Both the position numbers and the translations under genes were made by a program. From Arthrobacter sp. ERGS1:01 (GTDB taxonomy: Bacteria > Actinomycetota > Actinomycetes > Actinomycetales > Micrococcaceae), in NCBI RefSeq assembly GCF_001281315.1, contig NZ_CP012479.1, positions 1,550,001 to 1,614,000 of the forward strand: a stretch of DNA of 64,000 nucleotides, read 5' to 3'. Each line of letters starts with the position of its first letter. The first letter of the stretch is position 1. This document shows positions 27,181-36,632 of the stretch, one piece after another. The notes beneath the pieces are model-generated. The model did no database searches and was not told the DNA's origin. It saw only the letters and a program-made list of their open reading frames with translations.

Positions 27181-28869
27181 CTACGCGTACCACTTGTGAT
27201 ACATGGCGGAGTCCGTGCCCTCGACAAAACAGTCGAGGCGTCCGGACGCCCAGCTGGACGCGCCCGTCCCGGAGGACAGCAGCCCGCCCAGGTTCTCCTC
27301 GCCGCTCCAGGCGCCGTCCCACCACCTGTGCATCATGGCGAACCCGGCCCCGGGGTAGAACATGTCGATTCGGTTCGGACCCCAGGAGACCGCGGAGAGG
27401 TCCCCGCCGACGTAGCCGCCCAGCGCCTCCCAGCCGCTCCAGCCGGCGCCGGCCCAGTACTGGTGGTACAGCTGGCTGTCGGTGCCCTTGACGAAGGTGT
27501 CGAGCCGGTTGGTGCCCCAGGAGGCGACGGCGGGGGCGGAATCGCAGACCCCGCCCAGGCTCTCCCAACCGCCCCAGTGGCTGCCGTCCCACCACAGGTG
27601 CCACATGGCCGAGTCCATGCCGCGGGCAAACACGTCGATCCGGTTGGGTCCCCAACTCACGGCCGTCGGGTCGCTGGAGAGCATGCCGCCCAGGGCCTCC
27701 CAGCCGCTCCAGCCTGCCTGGAACCACTTGTGGTAGAGCTGGTGGTCCGTGCCCACCACGAACATATCCAACCGCCCCGATCCCCAGGAACAGATGGCCG
27801 GGCCGCTCTGGCAGCCGCCGCCCAGCGACTCCCAGCCGTTCCAGGACGAACCGTCCCACCACTTGTGCCAGATCGCCGAGTCCGTGCCGCGGGCCACGGC
27901 GTCGATCCGGTTGGCCCCCCACGAGACTGCGCTGGGCTTGGAGGTGATGATGCCGCCCAAGGACTCCCAGCCGCTCCAGCCGAGCGTGACCGGGACTGTG
28001 ACGCCACCGGCGCTGGAAAACGCGTAGACGTCGAAGTTGCACTGGCCGTAGGCGATCTTGAAGAACCCGGCCATGCCCCATCCGGTGCCCCAGGAGTTCT
28101 TCGCGATCCAGCACTGCTCCGACTCCGAATAGCCGATCACCTCAACACAGTGCCCGCCCACCGCGTTGCCGCTGACGTGGTGGTAGACGCCGGTCGAGTA
28201 GCTGTAGAAGTCGTCGTAGACATCGAAGGACGCCGCACACGGTCCCGTCGTGTCCAGGTACGTCTTCCGGGCGGTGATGTCCCCGATGAGGCCGTGCCGG
28301 CTGACGGACACCTGGCTGGCGGGCCGGTTCGGGGTGGGCCGCACATACGGCTTCCACAGCGTGGTGGCCGGATCGATCACGGGCGGGTTGTCGAACGCGC
28401 TCATGTACGTCAGCGCGGCATCGGTGACCTGCCCGCGGGCCTGCAGCTGGGCCATGCACGAATCCGAATCCCAGCCGCCGCAGGACGGTCCGTGGCTGGA
28501 GTTGAAGTGCGAGTCCGCCTCCGAGAGGTCAAGGAGCTGGCCCAGCTCAATCGAGGCCATGGACTCCACCACGGCCGTGCACGCGAAGGACACGCACGAG
28601 CCACAGTACTTTTGGTCCTCCACGGGCGTGACGTGGTTGCCGTTCTTGTTGCGCCAGTCGACCTCCGGCGCGAAGGCGCCGGTGTCATGAGGGGCGGCTG
28701 CCTGCGGCCCCGCAGCCCGCAGGGCCTTGTCCGCCGGGGTGAAGACCACTCCCAGGAGGGCCTTCTTGTCGTCGTCGCTGAGCAGCGACTGGGGTGTGAT
28801 GCGGGGGCTCCAGCGAGCCTTTGCCGCGTTGAGGGTTGCCGATAGTTCGTGAATATCCAATGTAGTCAT
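27181..28869 (-). CDS. Papain-family (C1A) cysteine peptidase with C-terminal lectin-like propeller repeats
   Basis: About 562 residues. An N-terminal propeptide-like region (1-68) precedes the catalytic domain: [15 protein letters not shown] (oxyanion Gln86, catalytic Cys92), [10 protein letters not shown] (His240) and [10 protein letters not shown] (Asn258). From about residue 296, six repeats of roughly 44 residues follow, each of the form [10 protein letters not shown]...SWGxNRIDxFxRGTDSxxWHKWWDG, as in PLL-type and related bacterial lectins. No signal peptide is seen, so release may need lysis or a non-Sec route. The start at 28869 has GGGAG nine bases upstream. Its likely inhibitor gene follows after 14 bases. 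Confidence 0.88.
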   Translation of the reverse strand: MTTLDIHELSATLNAAKARWSPRITPQSLLSDDDKKALLGVVFTPADKALRAAGPQAAAPHDTGAFAPEVDWRNKNGNHVTPVEDQKYCGSCVSFACTAVVESMASIELGQLLDLSEADSHFNSSHGPSCGGWDSDSCMAQLQARGQVTDAALTYMSAFDNPPVIDPATTLWKPYVRPTPNRPASQVSVSRHGLIGDITARKTYLDTTGPCAASFDVYDDFYSYSTGVYHHVSGNAVGGHCVEVIGYSESEQCWIAKNSWGTGWGMAGFFKIAYGQCNFDVYAFSSAGGVTVPVTLGWSGWESLGGIITSKPSAVSWGANRIDAVARGTDSAIWHKWWDGSSWNGWESLGGGCQSGPAICSWGSGRLDMFVVGTDHQLYHKWFQAGWSGWEALGGMLSSDPTAVSWGPNRIDVFARGMDSAMWHLWWDGSHWGGWESLGGVCDSAPAVASWGTNRLDTFVKGTDSQLYHQYWAGAGWSGWEALGGYVGGDLSAVSWGPNRIDMFYPGAGFAMMHRWWDGAWSGEENLGGLLSSGTGASSWASGRLDCFVEGTDSAMYHKWYA

Positions 28870-29103
28870 GGCGGTGCGCTCCCATGCCCATGCGTTCTGC
28901 CCCCAAGGACCGGCTGCATGCGTGGTTCCAACAAAGAGAATTAGGTGGGTGGGTCCGCCTTGCCGGCGGTCCCTCGCGGCCTTCGTTTCTCCCCCCAAAG
29001 GCCTTGCCCGCGCGCAATTCATTCAACGAAACCAATGGTAGAGCGCTTCGGCGCGCCATGGATACGCTACCGCCCGGTTTGCCTCACGGGTAGCTTTGCG
29101 TGT

Positions 29104-29952
29104 TCAGGGCCCGTTGCTGGTGCCCCTTTGGCTGGCCTGGCGCCAGGAGTCGTCCGGCAGCAGGGAACTTGCCTGCGCCCCCATCTGGGACATGCCGCCG
29201 TCCACCGCCCAGCTGGCGCCCGTGACATAGCCGGCCCCGGGCGAGGCAAGGAAGGCGATGACCGCCGCGATCTCCGCGGCCGTTCCGGCGTGGCCCAGCG
29301 GGATGCCGGGGCGGGGAATGTCATGGGGGTGGCGGGTTTCCGTGGCGTGCAGGTGGGTGGCAATTTCGCCGGGGGCCACCGCGTTGACGGTGATTCCGTG
29401 CCCGGACAGTTCCACGGCCATGACCCGCAGCAGCCCGTCCAGGCCGAACTTGGAGGCGCAATAGGCGCCAAAGCCAAAGCGAGGCTGCTGTGCGTGCACG
29501 CTGGTCACGGCCACGATCCGCCCGCCCGAGCCGCCGGCCACGAGCAGCCGGGCGGCCTCCTGCAGGCACATGAACGCCCCGTTGAGGTTGGTGTCAAGGA
29601 TCTGCCGCCAGTCCTCGAGGCTCGTGTTCAGGACCGACGCCGTCAATCCCACCCCCACGTTGTTGACGAAAACGCCCAGCCCGCCCAGCTCCTTGGCGAG
29701 GGTGTTGACCGCCGGGGCGCAGGAGGGCAGGTCCGTGGTGTCCAGCCACAGTGACGCGCTGCGCCGGCCAAGTTCCCCAATCTGCATGGCGGTGTCGGCC
29801 GCGCCGGCTTCGTCGTCATGCCAGGTGAAGCCGACGTCGAAGCCGGCACCGGCCAGGGCAATCGCGGTAGCCTTGCCGATCCCGCGGTCGGCACCGGTCA
29901 CGACGGCGGTGCGCGGGTAGTGTGCCGTGCCGTCGTGACCGGGTGCCTCCAT
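29104..29952 (-). CDS. SDR-family NAD(P)-dependent oxidoreductase
   Basis: A 282-residue classical short-chain dehydrogenase. TAVVTGADRGIGKATAIAL is the TGxxxGIG coenzyme loop, FVNNVGVGLTA the NNxG strand, AVTSVHA the catalytic serine and FGAYCASKFGLDG the YxxxK pair. SWAVDGGMSQ is the usual C-terminal element. It begins nine bases after the dps stop on the same strand and is probably in the same stress operon. Substrate unknown; many close relatives are glucose dehydrogenase or 3-oxoacyl-reductase-like. Confidence 0.87.
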   Translation of the reverse strand: MEAPGHDGTAHYPRTAVVTGADRGIGKATAIALAGAGFDVGFTWHDDEAGAADTAMQIGELGRRSASLWLDTTDLPSCAPAVNTLAKELGGLGVFVNNVGVGLTASVLNTSLEDWRQILDTNLNGAFMCLQEAARLLVAGGSGGRIVAVTSVHAQQPRFGFGAYCASKFGLDGLLRVMAVELSGHGITVNAVAPGEIATHLHATETRHPHDIPRPGIPLGHAGTAAEIAAVIAFLASPGAGYVTGASWAVDGGMSQMGAQASSLLPDDSWRQASQRGTSNGP

Positions 29953-29961
29953 GGGGAGCGC

Positions 29962-30522
29962 CTACTTGGCTTTCTTGGCGGCCGAACGCTCAGTCTTGGC
30001 GCCGGCCGTCAGCAGGTCGCCGTCGTCGTCCTCCAGGTGTGCGCGCATGAACCACTGGAACAGTTCGAGGGCCGCGCACTGGCCGATCAGCATGTCCTCG
30101 GTGATGGCATCGAGCGCGCCAACCTCGGAGAGGGCCTTGCGGTGGCTGGAGAGGAACCCCGTATAGACCACGTCGAGGGCGGCAAGGTGTGCGGCCGTGC
30201 CCGCCCGGCCAATTGCATAGTCGTCCCAGCTGCGGGCGGCGACGAGGGCGCCGGGCAGGCCGTTGGGGGAGACCCCCAGGGTTGCGATGCGTTCGGCCGT
30301 GGCATCAACCATGGCCCGCACGACGTCGATCTGGGGGTCGAGCATCTCGTGGACGCTGATGAAGTCGCGCCCCACCACGTTCCAGTGCGCGTGCTTGAGC
30401 GTGAGTTGGAGATCGTTGAGGGCGTGCAGCCTGGACTGCAGGAGCTCGGCCACCCGGTGCCCGTCCTGCAAGGAAAGCCCGGGAACCGTGTATCCGGCAT
30501 GTAAGGTCCTCTTGACAACCAT
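29962..30522 (-). CDS. dps: Dps-family DNA-protecting ferritin-like protein
   Basis: A 186-residue four-helix protein. HAHWNVVGRDFISVHEML and DPQIDVVRAMVDATAERI give the His, Asp and Glu of the intersubunit ferroxidase site. The dodecamer oxidises Fe(II) with peroxide and stores iron. The C-terminal tail (TERSAAKKAK) is lysine-rich, as in Dps proteins that bind DNA through a tail. AAGGAG six bases before the ATG at 30522 settles the start; an open frame continues upstream. It leads an SDR gene. Confidence 0.92.
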   Translation of the reverse strand: MVVKRTLHAGYTVPGLSLQDGHRVAELLQSRLHALNDLQLTLKHAHWNVVGRDFISVHEMLDPQIDVVRAMVDATAERIATLGVSPNGLPGALVAARSWDDYAIGRAGTAAHLAALDVVYTGFLSSHRKALSEVGALDAITEDMLIGQCAALELFQWFMRAHLEDDDGDLLTAGAKTERSAAKKAK

Positions 30523-30784
30523 GTGCGACTCCTTCGTTGGCATCTTCATTGACGGCATGTGTCCTTGCTGCCCGCCGGCAGGTTCCCGGCGTTGGCTCCA
30601 CGGTAGCCACCAGGACGGGTCAGGTCTAGGGTTGCCCGAACCGTGTCGGTCCATTACGGCGTCACGCGTACGGCGTGCCGCCGCACTACCACGGACGGGC
30701 CCCGCGCCGCAGGGCGGCGCAATATGGGCGCCGGGGCCTGAAACATTCCGAAACCCGGCGCCCCGTTGATGGCAAAGTGGGGCC

Positions 30785-31744
30785 ATGACCAACCAAGCAA
30801 CTCATTCCCCGCAACGACTCATCTACGGCTGCATGGGCCTCGGCGGAAGCTGGGACACCTCCCCGTACGGTGCCGCGGACGTCGAGCAGGCGGCCGCCGT
30901 CATCGAGGCCGCCCTCGCCGCCGGGATCACCTTGTTCGACCACGCCGACATCTACCGGATGGGCAAGGCCGAAGCCGTCTTTGGCGAGGTCCTTGCCGCT
31001 ACGCCGGGGCTGCGCGAAAAGATCCAGGTGCAGTCCAAGTGCGGCATCCGGCACGGCGGCAACGGCCTGCCCGGGCGTTACGACTTCAGCCGGGAAAACA
31101 TCCTGGCCCGCGTGGACCACAGCCTGCGGAGCCTGCGCACCGACCACCTTGACACTTTGCTGCTCCACCGCCCCGACCCGCTCATGGACGTGGCCGAAGT
31201 GGCCGGCGCCGTGCGGGACCTCCTGGCCGACGGCAAGATCCGCGCACTTGGCGTTTCCAACATGTCGGGGGTGCAGATCGCCTACCTGCAGGACAACCTG
31301 GAAACTCCCATCGTGGTGAACCAGCTCGAGATGAGCCTGGCCAAGCGCGCCTGGGTGGAGAGCACCGTGCTGGTCAACCGCGACGACGACGGCGCGGCCG
31401 GCTTCCCGCACGGCACCCTGGAACACGCCGCAGCGAACGGGATCGAGTTGCAGGCCTATGGCTCGCTGGCGCAGGGCCGCTACGCGGGACAGAATCAGCC
31501 AGCCCCTGCCGACGCCGCCGCGACGGCGCTCGTCGCGGAACTGGCCGCCGGTTACGAGACGTCCGTGGAGGCCGTGGTGCTCGGTTGGCTCATGCGCCAC
31601 CCCGCCCGCATTTCGCCGGTGATCGGCACCACGAACCCCGCGCGGATCGCGGCCTGCGCCGATGCCCCGCGTGTTGCCGCCGCCATGTCCCGGACCGACT
31701 GGTACGGGCTCTGGGTTGCCGCCCGCGGTGCCGATCTGCCCTAA
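30785..31744 (+). CDS. Aldo/keto reductase
   Basis: A 319-residue (beta/alpha)8 NADPH-dependent reductase. TLFDHADIYRMGKAE holds catalytic Asp and Tyr, IQVQSKCGIR the lysine, and TLLLHRPDPLM the histidine. SPVIGTTNPARI is the C-terminal NADP-phosphate motif. It resembles YdhF-type enzymes that reduce carbonyls in the cytoplasm. It is divergent from the dps operon across 262 bases, in which I see nothing convincing, and converges on the YciO-type gene. Confidence 0.88.
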   Translation: MTNQATHSPQRLIYGCMGLGGSWDTSPYGAADVEQAAAVIEAALAAGITLFDHADIYRMGKAEAVFGEVLAATPGLREKIQVQSKCGIRHGGNGLPGRYDFSRENILARVDHSLRSLRTDHLDTLLLHRPDPLMDVAEVAGAVRDLLADGKIRALGVSNMSGVQIAYLQDNLETPIVVNQLEMSLAKRAWVESTVLVNRDDDGAAGFPHGTLEHAAANGIELQAYGSLAQGRYAGQNQPAPADAAATALVAELAAGYETSVEAVVLGWLMRHPARISPVIGTTNPARIAACADAPRVAAAMSRTDWYGLWVAARGADLP

Positions 31745-31745
31745 G

Positions 31746-32366
31746 TTACTCGAAGCGGGAGGCGTCGCCCATGCCGTGCCGCACCACCTCGGCGTAGCCG
31801 CTGGAGAAGTCGACCACGGTGGTGGGCTCGGCCCCGACGTCGCCGGAGTCGATGACGGCATCCACCACGTGGTCAAGGGTCTCCTTGATTTCCCAGCCCT
31901 GGGTCAGCGGCGCCTCCTCGCCGGGCAGCAGCAGGGTGGATGAAAGCAGCGGTTCGCCCAGCTCCTCCAGGATGGCCTGGATCAGCCGGCTGTCCGGGAT
32001 GCGCACGCCCACGGTCTTCTTCTTGGGGTGGGCCATGCGGCGCGGCACCTCCTTCGTGGCGGGCAGGATGAACGTGTACGGGCCCGGCGTGACGGCCTTG
32101 ATGCTGCGGAAGATGTCGTTGTCCACCATGACGAACTGGCCCAGCTGGGCGAAGTCCTTGCACACCAGGGTGAAGTGGTGCTTGCTGTCCAACTGGCGGA
32201 TGGCGCGGATGCGGTCCAGGGCATCCTTGTTGCCGATCTGGGCGCCGAGCGCGTAACAGGAATCGGTGGGGTAGGCGATCAGGCCGCCGTCGCGCAACAG
32301 CGCCACGACCTGGCTAACAGCCCGGGGTTGGGGATCATCGGGATGGATATCAAAGAATTTGGCCAT
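31746..32366 (-). CDS. YciO/YrdC/Sua5-type threonylcarbamoyl-AMP synthase-like protein
   Basis: A 206-residue protein of the YrdC superfamily. LIAYPTDSCYALGAQIGNKD is the nucleotide-binding loop, IRQLDSKHHFTLVCKDF the KRxxxxP-like region (KHHFTL here, as in the YciO branch), PGPYTFILPAT the core strand, and VGVRIPDSRL the IR motif. YrdC/Sua5 makes the t6A precursor of tRNA; the YciO branch has weaker or different activity, so this is probably the paralogue rather than the essential enzyme. Confidence 0.82.
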   Translation of the reverse strand: MAKFFDIHPDDPQPRAVSQVVALLRDGGLIAYPTDSCYALGAQIGNKDALDRIRAIRQLDSKHHFTLVCKDFAQLGQFVMVDNDIFRSIKAVTPGPYTFILPATKEVPRRMAHPKKKTVGVRIPDSRLIQAILEELGEPLLSSTLLLPGEEAPLTQGWEIKETLDHVVDAVIDSGDVGAEPTTVVDFSSGYAEVVRHGMGDASRFE

Positions 32367-32404
32367 GCCACGAGCTTACGTCCGGCGGAGTCATTTTCAG
32401 CTTC

Positions 32405-32433
32405 TTCACACCTTCATGAGGCAGGGTTAGGGT
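32405..32433 (+). promoter_or_regulatory. Sigma-A-type promoter of the penicillin-binding protein gene
   Basis: TTCACA at 32405-32410 and TAGGGT at 32428-32433 are separated by 17 bases. The predicted transcript start near 32440 is at or just before an in-frame ATG at 32441, and 57 bases before the ATG at 32498. Confidence 0.6.
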
Positions 32434-32497
32434 AGCTATCATGGTTGCCGTCCAGTCTCGGCAGCACAATTTTCAGTACCAGGAAGGCCCATACCGG

Positions 32498-34933
32498 ATG
32501 CCAACAGGAACTCAAGGCCCAAGAATCGGCGCCATTTGGCGAGACAGCGGCACCGCTTTGGGAAACCTTCTTAAGCTCTTTGTGGTGTGCGGATTGTGCG
32601 GCGTCCTTGTCGCGGCACTGCTGGTTCCGGCGGGTGCCGCGGCCACCGCCGCGGTCTCCGGCACCGACAGCCTGCTTGCCAACATGCCCAGCACCCTGGC
32701 CCTGACTCCGCCGGCCCAGGCCACGAAGGTGCTGGCCAATGACGGCTCGACCATCGCCACGTTCTATGCCCAGGACCGCGAAGCGGTGTCGCTGGCCAAC
32801 ATGTCGCCGTTCATTCGCAACGGGATCGTCTCGATCGAGGACGCCCGGTTCTACGAACACGGCGGCATTGACCCGACGGGCATCCTGCGTGCCCTGGTGG
32901 CGACCGTCCAGGGCGGGCGCGAGGGTGCCTCCACGATCACCCAGCAGTATGTGAACAACGTGATCATCGAACAGCTGGTCTCCAACGGCAAGACCGACGC
33001 CGTCAAGCTGGGACAGCAGAAAACCGTCGGAGACAAGCTGACCGAGATGAAGCTCGCGATCGGCCTGGAAAAGGAGATGACCAAGGATCAGATCCTCCAG
33101 GGCTACCTGAACATCATCTACTTCGGCAACGGCGCCTACGGCATCCAGGCGGCCGCGAAGCTGTACTTCAACACCAACGCCAAGAACCTGACGCTGCCGC
33201 AGGCCGCGGCCCTGGCCGGCGTGGTCAACAGCCCCACCTTCTATGACCCGCTGACCCAGCCGGCGCACGTGGTGGACCGCCGCAACGACGTCCTGGCGAA
33301 GATGCTCCAACAGGGCAAGATCTCCAAGAAGTCGTACACGGCCGCCGTGAAGGCGCCGCTGACCCTGCACGTGAATATGCCCCAGCAGGGTTGCGTGGCT
33401 GCGGCCACCGCACCGTATTTCTGCGATTACGTCCAGCAGCTCGTCGTCAACGACAAGGCCTTTGGCGCCACGCCGGAGGAGCGGACCAAGTTCCTCTACC
33501 AGGGTGGGCTGACCATCAGGACCACGCTGGATCCGAAGCTGCAGAAGGTGGCCCAGGACCAGGTCAACGGCACCATCTCCGCAACGGATCCGCTGCAGCG
33601 CGGTGCCGCCGTCGTCAGCGTCCAGCCGGGCACCGGCAAGGTGCTCACCATGGCGCAAAACACCATCTACAACCCGGCCGACAAGGTCGGGAACTACATG
33701 GGCAACTTTGCCCTTCCGATCAACGACGCCAACGGCAATCCGCTGGACGGTGCCGGCGGTTTCCAGATTGGTTCAACGTTCAAGCCGTTTGTCTTTGCCG
33801 AGTGGCTCAACAGTGGCCATTCCATGATGACCACGATCAACGGTGCCGTGCGCGACTATCCCATCGGCTACCCGTGGAAGAATTCCTGCGGCAGCACGAC
33901 GGGTAGCTATGATCCTGTCAGCGGGACCAACCTGCTCCCCAACGACGACCCCGACCACTACTACCCGATGACGGCCTACCTGGGTCTTGCGATCTCCATC
34001 AACACGGTCACTTTTCAGACGGCCAGCCAGCTGGACTTCTGCAACATCCAAAAGATGGCGACGGCCGCGGGCGTCAAGGACGGCCACACGAACAAGCCCT
34101 ACGACCTCTCCAGCATCGCGAACCTGATTGGTACCCAGAACGTGGCGCCGATCGACATGGCGACGGCGTTTGCCACGTTTGCCAGCGGCGGCGTCCGTTG
34201 CGAGCCGATCGCCCTGACGTCCATCACGGACGCCAACGGCAAGAAGTACCCGGTACCGGGGGCCGACTGCCAGCGGACCATGAGCAAGGAAGTGGCCGCG
34301 GGTGTCACCTACGCCCTGCACTACATGCTCACCAACGGTTCCGGCTACGCCATCCCGCTGAACAACAAGGACATGTCCTTCGCCAAGACGGGCACCTCGG
34401 ACGGCAACATCCAAACCTGGACCGTGGGCGCCAACTCCGGCGTCGCGACGGCCGCATGGTTTGGCAGTTACAAGGGCTACGCCGACAAGTACATCAACCA
34501 GGACCTGACGATCAACGGCGTGTACTACCCCAACATCGACGGAAACCAACTGGCCGGTTCCAACTGGGCCGCCGTCATGAACGCGGCCGCCGACACCGGC
34601 AAGTACGATTCCTCTGCACTGGTCCAGCCGCCGGCGGAAATGTTGAGCCAGACGGCGCCCCTGGTGGCCGGCGTGAACGACCCCATGGGCAACAGCGGGC
34701 TTCCCACGCTGCCGCAGAACGGTGACGGAACCACGGGTGACGGCACCACCGGCGGAACCGGAAGCAACGGGGACGGGACCACGGGCGGCACCGGCGACGG
34801 CACCACCGGCGGTACCGGAGGCGGCACGGGTACCGGCACAACCACGCAGGCCCCCGTGGTACCGGTGCCGACCCAGGCGCCCGCGCCGACAAAGGGCGGC
34901 ACGGGAGCCAATCCGCCCACCGCCAAAAAGTAG
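32498..34933 (+). CDS. Class A penicillin-binding protein (transglycosylase/transpeptidase)
   Basis: About 811 residues: a short cytoplasmic N-terminus, one membrane anchor (LLKLFVVCGLCGVLVAALLV), a GT51 glycosyltransferase domain (IVSIEDARFYEHGGIDPTG, STITQQYVNN, IYFGNGAYGIQAA) and a transpeptidase domain with SxxK in GSTFKPF, SIN in AISINTVTF and KTG in FAKTGTSDG. It polymerises and cross-links peptidoglycan. The C-terminus is a Gly/Thr-rich repeat (GDGTTGGTG units) ending in PTAKK. The ATG at 32498 has AGGAAGG ten bases upstream; an in-frame ATG at 32441 would add 19 residues and would be nearly leaderless. Confidence 0.92.
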   Translation: MPTGTQGPRIGAIWRDSGTALGNLLKLFVVCGLCGVLVAALLVPAGAAATAAVSGTDSLLANMPSTLALTPPAQATKVLANDGSTIATFYAQDREAVSLANMSPFIRNGIVSIEDARFYEHGGIDPTGILRALVATVQGGREGASTITQQYVNNVIIEQLVSNGKTDAVKLGQQKTVGDKLTEMKLAIGLEKEMTKDQILQGYLNIIYFGNGAYGIQAAAKLYFNTNAKNLTLPQAAALAGVVNSPTFYDPLTQPAHVVDRRNDVLAKMLQQGKISKKSYTAAVKAPLTLHVNMPQQGCVAAATAPYFCDYVQQLVVNDKAFGATPEERTKFLYQGGLTIRTTLDPKLQKVAQDQVNGTISATDPLQRGAAVVSVQPGTGKVLTMAQNTIYNPADKVGNYMGNFALPINDANGNPLDGAGGFQIGSTFKPFVFAEWLNSGHSMMTTINGAVRDYPIGYPWKNSCGSTTGSYDPVSGTNLLPNDDPDHYYPMTAYLGLAISINTVTFQTASQLDFCNIQKMATAAGVKDGHTNKPYDLSSIANLIGTQNVAPIDMATAFATFASGGVRCEPIALTSITDANGKKYPVPGADCQRTMSKEVAAGVTYALHYMLTNGSGYAIPLNNKDMSFAKTGTSDGNIQTWTVGANSGVATAAWFGSYKGYADKYINQDLTINGVYYPNIDGNQLAGSNWAAVMNAAADTGKYDSSALVQPPAEMLSQTAPLVAGVNDPMGNSGLPTLPQNGDGTTGDGTTGGTGSNGDGTTGGTGDGTTGGTGGGTGTGTTTQAPVVPVPTQAPAPTKGGTGANPPTAKK

Positions 34934-34967
34934 CCCCTCCGGCTAACGCCAAGGAACAGCACGCATA

Positions 34968-35007
34968 GGACGCCGGCAATCTCCCCCACGGGAGATTGCC
35001 GGCGTCC
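34968..35007. terminator. Bidirectional transcription terminator
   Basis: A perfect 18-bp stem (34968-34985 with 34990-35007) and a 4-base loop, followed by TTT. It lies between the converging penicillin-binding protein and sedolisin genes and can serve both. Confidence 0.85.
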
Positions 35008-35033
35008 TTTGTCGTGGCGGAGTGTGCCGGCGG

Positions 35034-36632
35034 CTATCCGGCGGTCAGGGCGGCCAGCAGCGCCGTGCCCACGGGGACGCCCAGCCCGGTGCAGGCATCC
35101 CACCCCGCGGTGGCGTGGAACGCGCCGTTGCTGCCCTTGGTGATGTCCCGGAAACCGGGGGTCGTGCTGCCGGCGGCGAGGTTGGCGTAAAGTGCCGGCT
35201 GGATCAGCCCAAAGCCGTGCCCCGCAGACTGGGCCATGCGGGCAATCAGCGCCGCCCACAGCGGGGCCACGGCGCTGGTGCCGCCAATGACCATGTCGGT
35301 GCCGTCAACCCGGACGTTGTAACCCGTCTCCGGGTCCGCCACACCGGCAACATCCGGTACGCCGCGGCCCTTTGCCGCGGTGGCGCCGCCTTTCTTGGCC
35401 TTGGCCGTGATGTTCGCCTGCCAGGACGGCAGCGGGAACGTGTCGCTGACCCCGCCGCCCGTGGCCGAGCTGGTGGAGTCGTTCCACACGGTTTCCGACT
35501 GCACCGCACCGGTCGTGGGGTTGGCCTCCAGCCGCGTGCCGCCGCAGGCCAGGGCGTGCGGGCTCGACGCCGGAAAGTCGACGTGGTTGTTGCCGTCGGT
35601 TTCGCCGTCGGCGCTGCCGTTGTCCCCGGCCGCAGCCGTCACGGTGATGCCCAGGACGGCCGCGTCGATCATGGCGTTGTCCATGGCCGTGCGGGCCTGT
35701 GCCGTCCACTGGTCCTCGCTTTGGCCCCAGCTGATGCTGATGGCGGCGGGCGTTGGCGTGTCGTGGGCGGCCTGGGCGATGGCGTCGACAAAACCGGCGT
35801 CGGTGTTGGGGGCAAAGTAGACCTTGACCGAGGCCCCGTTTGCGAGTGCGCCCACTACTTCCACGTCCAGGAGCACCTCGCCGTCGGCGCCCTGCGGATC
35901 CCCGCCAGGGACATTGACGGCGCCGTCCACGCCGACCGCGGTGACGGTGGGTCCGGTGATGCCCAGGCCGGCAAAATACGTGTCAAGATCCGCCTGGTCG
36001 AAACCCCCGCCCAACTCGATGATGGACACGGTTTGCCCCGTGCCGTCGGTGCCCTGCGGGAAGCCGTAGATCGTGCCCAGCTGAGGTGGCGAGTAGCTTA
36101 CGTTGGCGGCCTTTGCGGGCGAGACGTGAAACTGGGCCCGGCTTTGCGGCCTGTCGTCCAAGCCCAGCACGGCCGTGATCACCCCGTCCAGTGCCGCCGG
36201 CACGCTCAGCCCGCCGGTGCGGTGCCGGTGCGTGACGGTCGCGTTGTCCGGTGCCGTGCTCGTGACGGTTTCCAGGGTGGTGCCAAAGATCCCGGCCAGC
36301 ACCCCTGCCGGTCCGCTCACGCGCAGACGGCGGGTGGCGGCGTCGGCCTCGGTGACGGTGGCGCCCAGGCCGGTCAACGTGGTGGTGACAAGGTCGATGT
36401 CCGCGGCGCTGGCACCGTAGGCGGCGGCCGCGTCGGGGCCTGCGCTCTTGCCGGGAAGGGCGTCGTCGGGGACGTCGCCGGCCCGGCGCAGGTACACGCT
36501 GATTTCGACGGTCCCGGTGGCGGCGGCGCCCGGAGCGGCCGCCGCCGCGTTGGGTGCCGGGGCCCGTTCGCTGCCGGGCAGGGGCACGCGGGCGGGGCCG
36601 GGGGAGTGGGAGTTGTTGCTGGGACTGGTCAT
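35034..36632 (-). CDS. S53-family (sedolisin/kumamolisin-like) serine-carboxyl peptidase
   Basis: About 532 residues. An N-terminal low-complexity segment (1-40) precedes a pro-kumamolisin activation domain (EISVYLRRAGDVPDD to VPAALDGVITAVLGLD). The catalytic domain has GADGEVLLDVEVVGAL (Glu and Asp of the triad), TAAAGDNGSADGE (oxyanion Asp) and IGGTSAVAPLWAAL (nucleophile Ser). FRDITKGSNGAFHATAGWD forms the calcium site. These acid-active endopeptidases are normally secreted; no hydrophobic signal peptide is visible. The ATG at 36632 has a weak GGTGA before it. Confidence 0.9.
   Translation of the reverse strand: MTSPSNNSHSPGPARVPLPGSERAPAPNAAAAAPGAAATGTVEISVYLRRAGDVPDDALPGKSAGPDAAAAYGASAADIDLVTTTLTGLGATVTEADAATRRLRVSGPAGVLAGIFGTTLETVTSTAPDNATVTHRHRTGGLSVPAALDGVITAVLGLDDRPQSRAQFHVSPAKAANVSYSPPQLGTIYGFPQGTDGTGQTVSIIELGGGFDQADLDTYFAGLGITGPTVTAVGVDGAVNVPGGDPQGADGEVLLDVEVVGALANGASVKVYFAPNTDAGFVDAIAQAAHDTPTPAAISISWGQSEDQWTAQARTAMDNAMIDAAVLGITVTAAAGDNGSADGETDGNNHVDFPASSPHALACGGTRLEANPTTGAVQSETVWNDSTSSATGGGVSDTFPLPSWQANITAKAKKGGATAAKGRGVPDVAGVADPETGYNVRVDGTDMVIGGTSAVAPLWAALIARMAQSAGHGFGLIQPALYANLAAGSTTPGFRDITKGSNGAFHATAGWDACTGLGVPVGTALLAALTAG

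Noticed and set aside
29040..29103. Terminator hairpin after the SDR gene
   Set aside because: The possible stem is only about six base pairs with mismatches and no T-run.
34730..34860. GACGGCACCACCGGC-type repeats as a minisatellite or CRISPR-like array
   Set aside because: They are in frame and encode the Gly/Thr-rich tail of the penicillin-binding protein.
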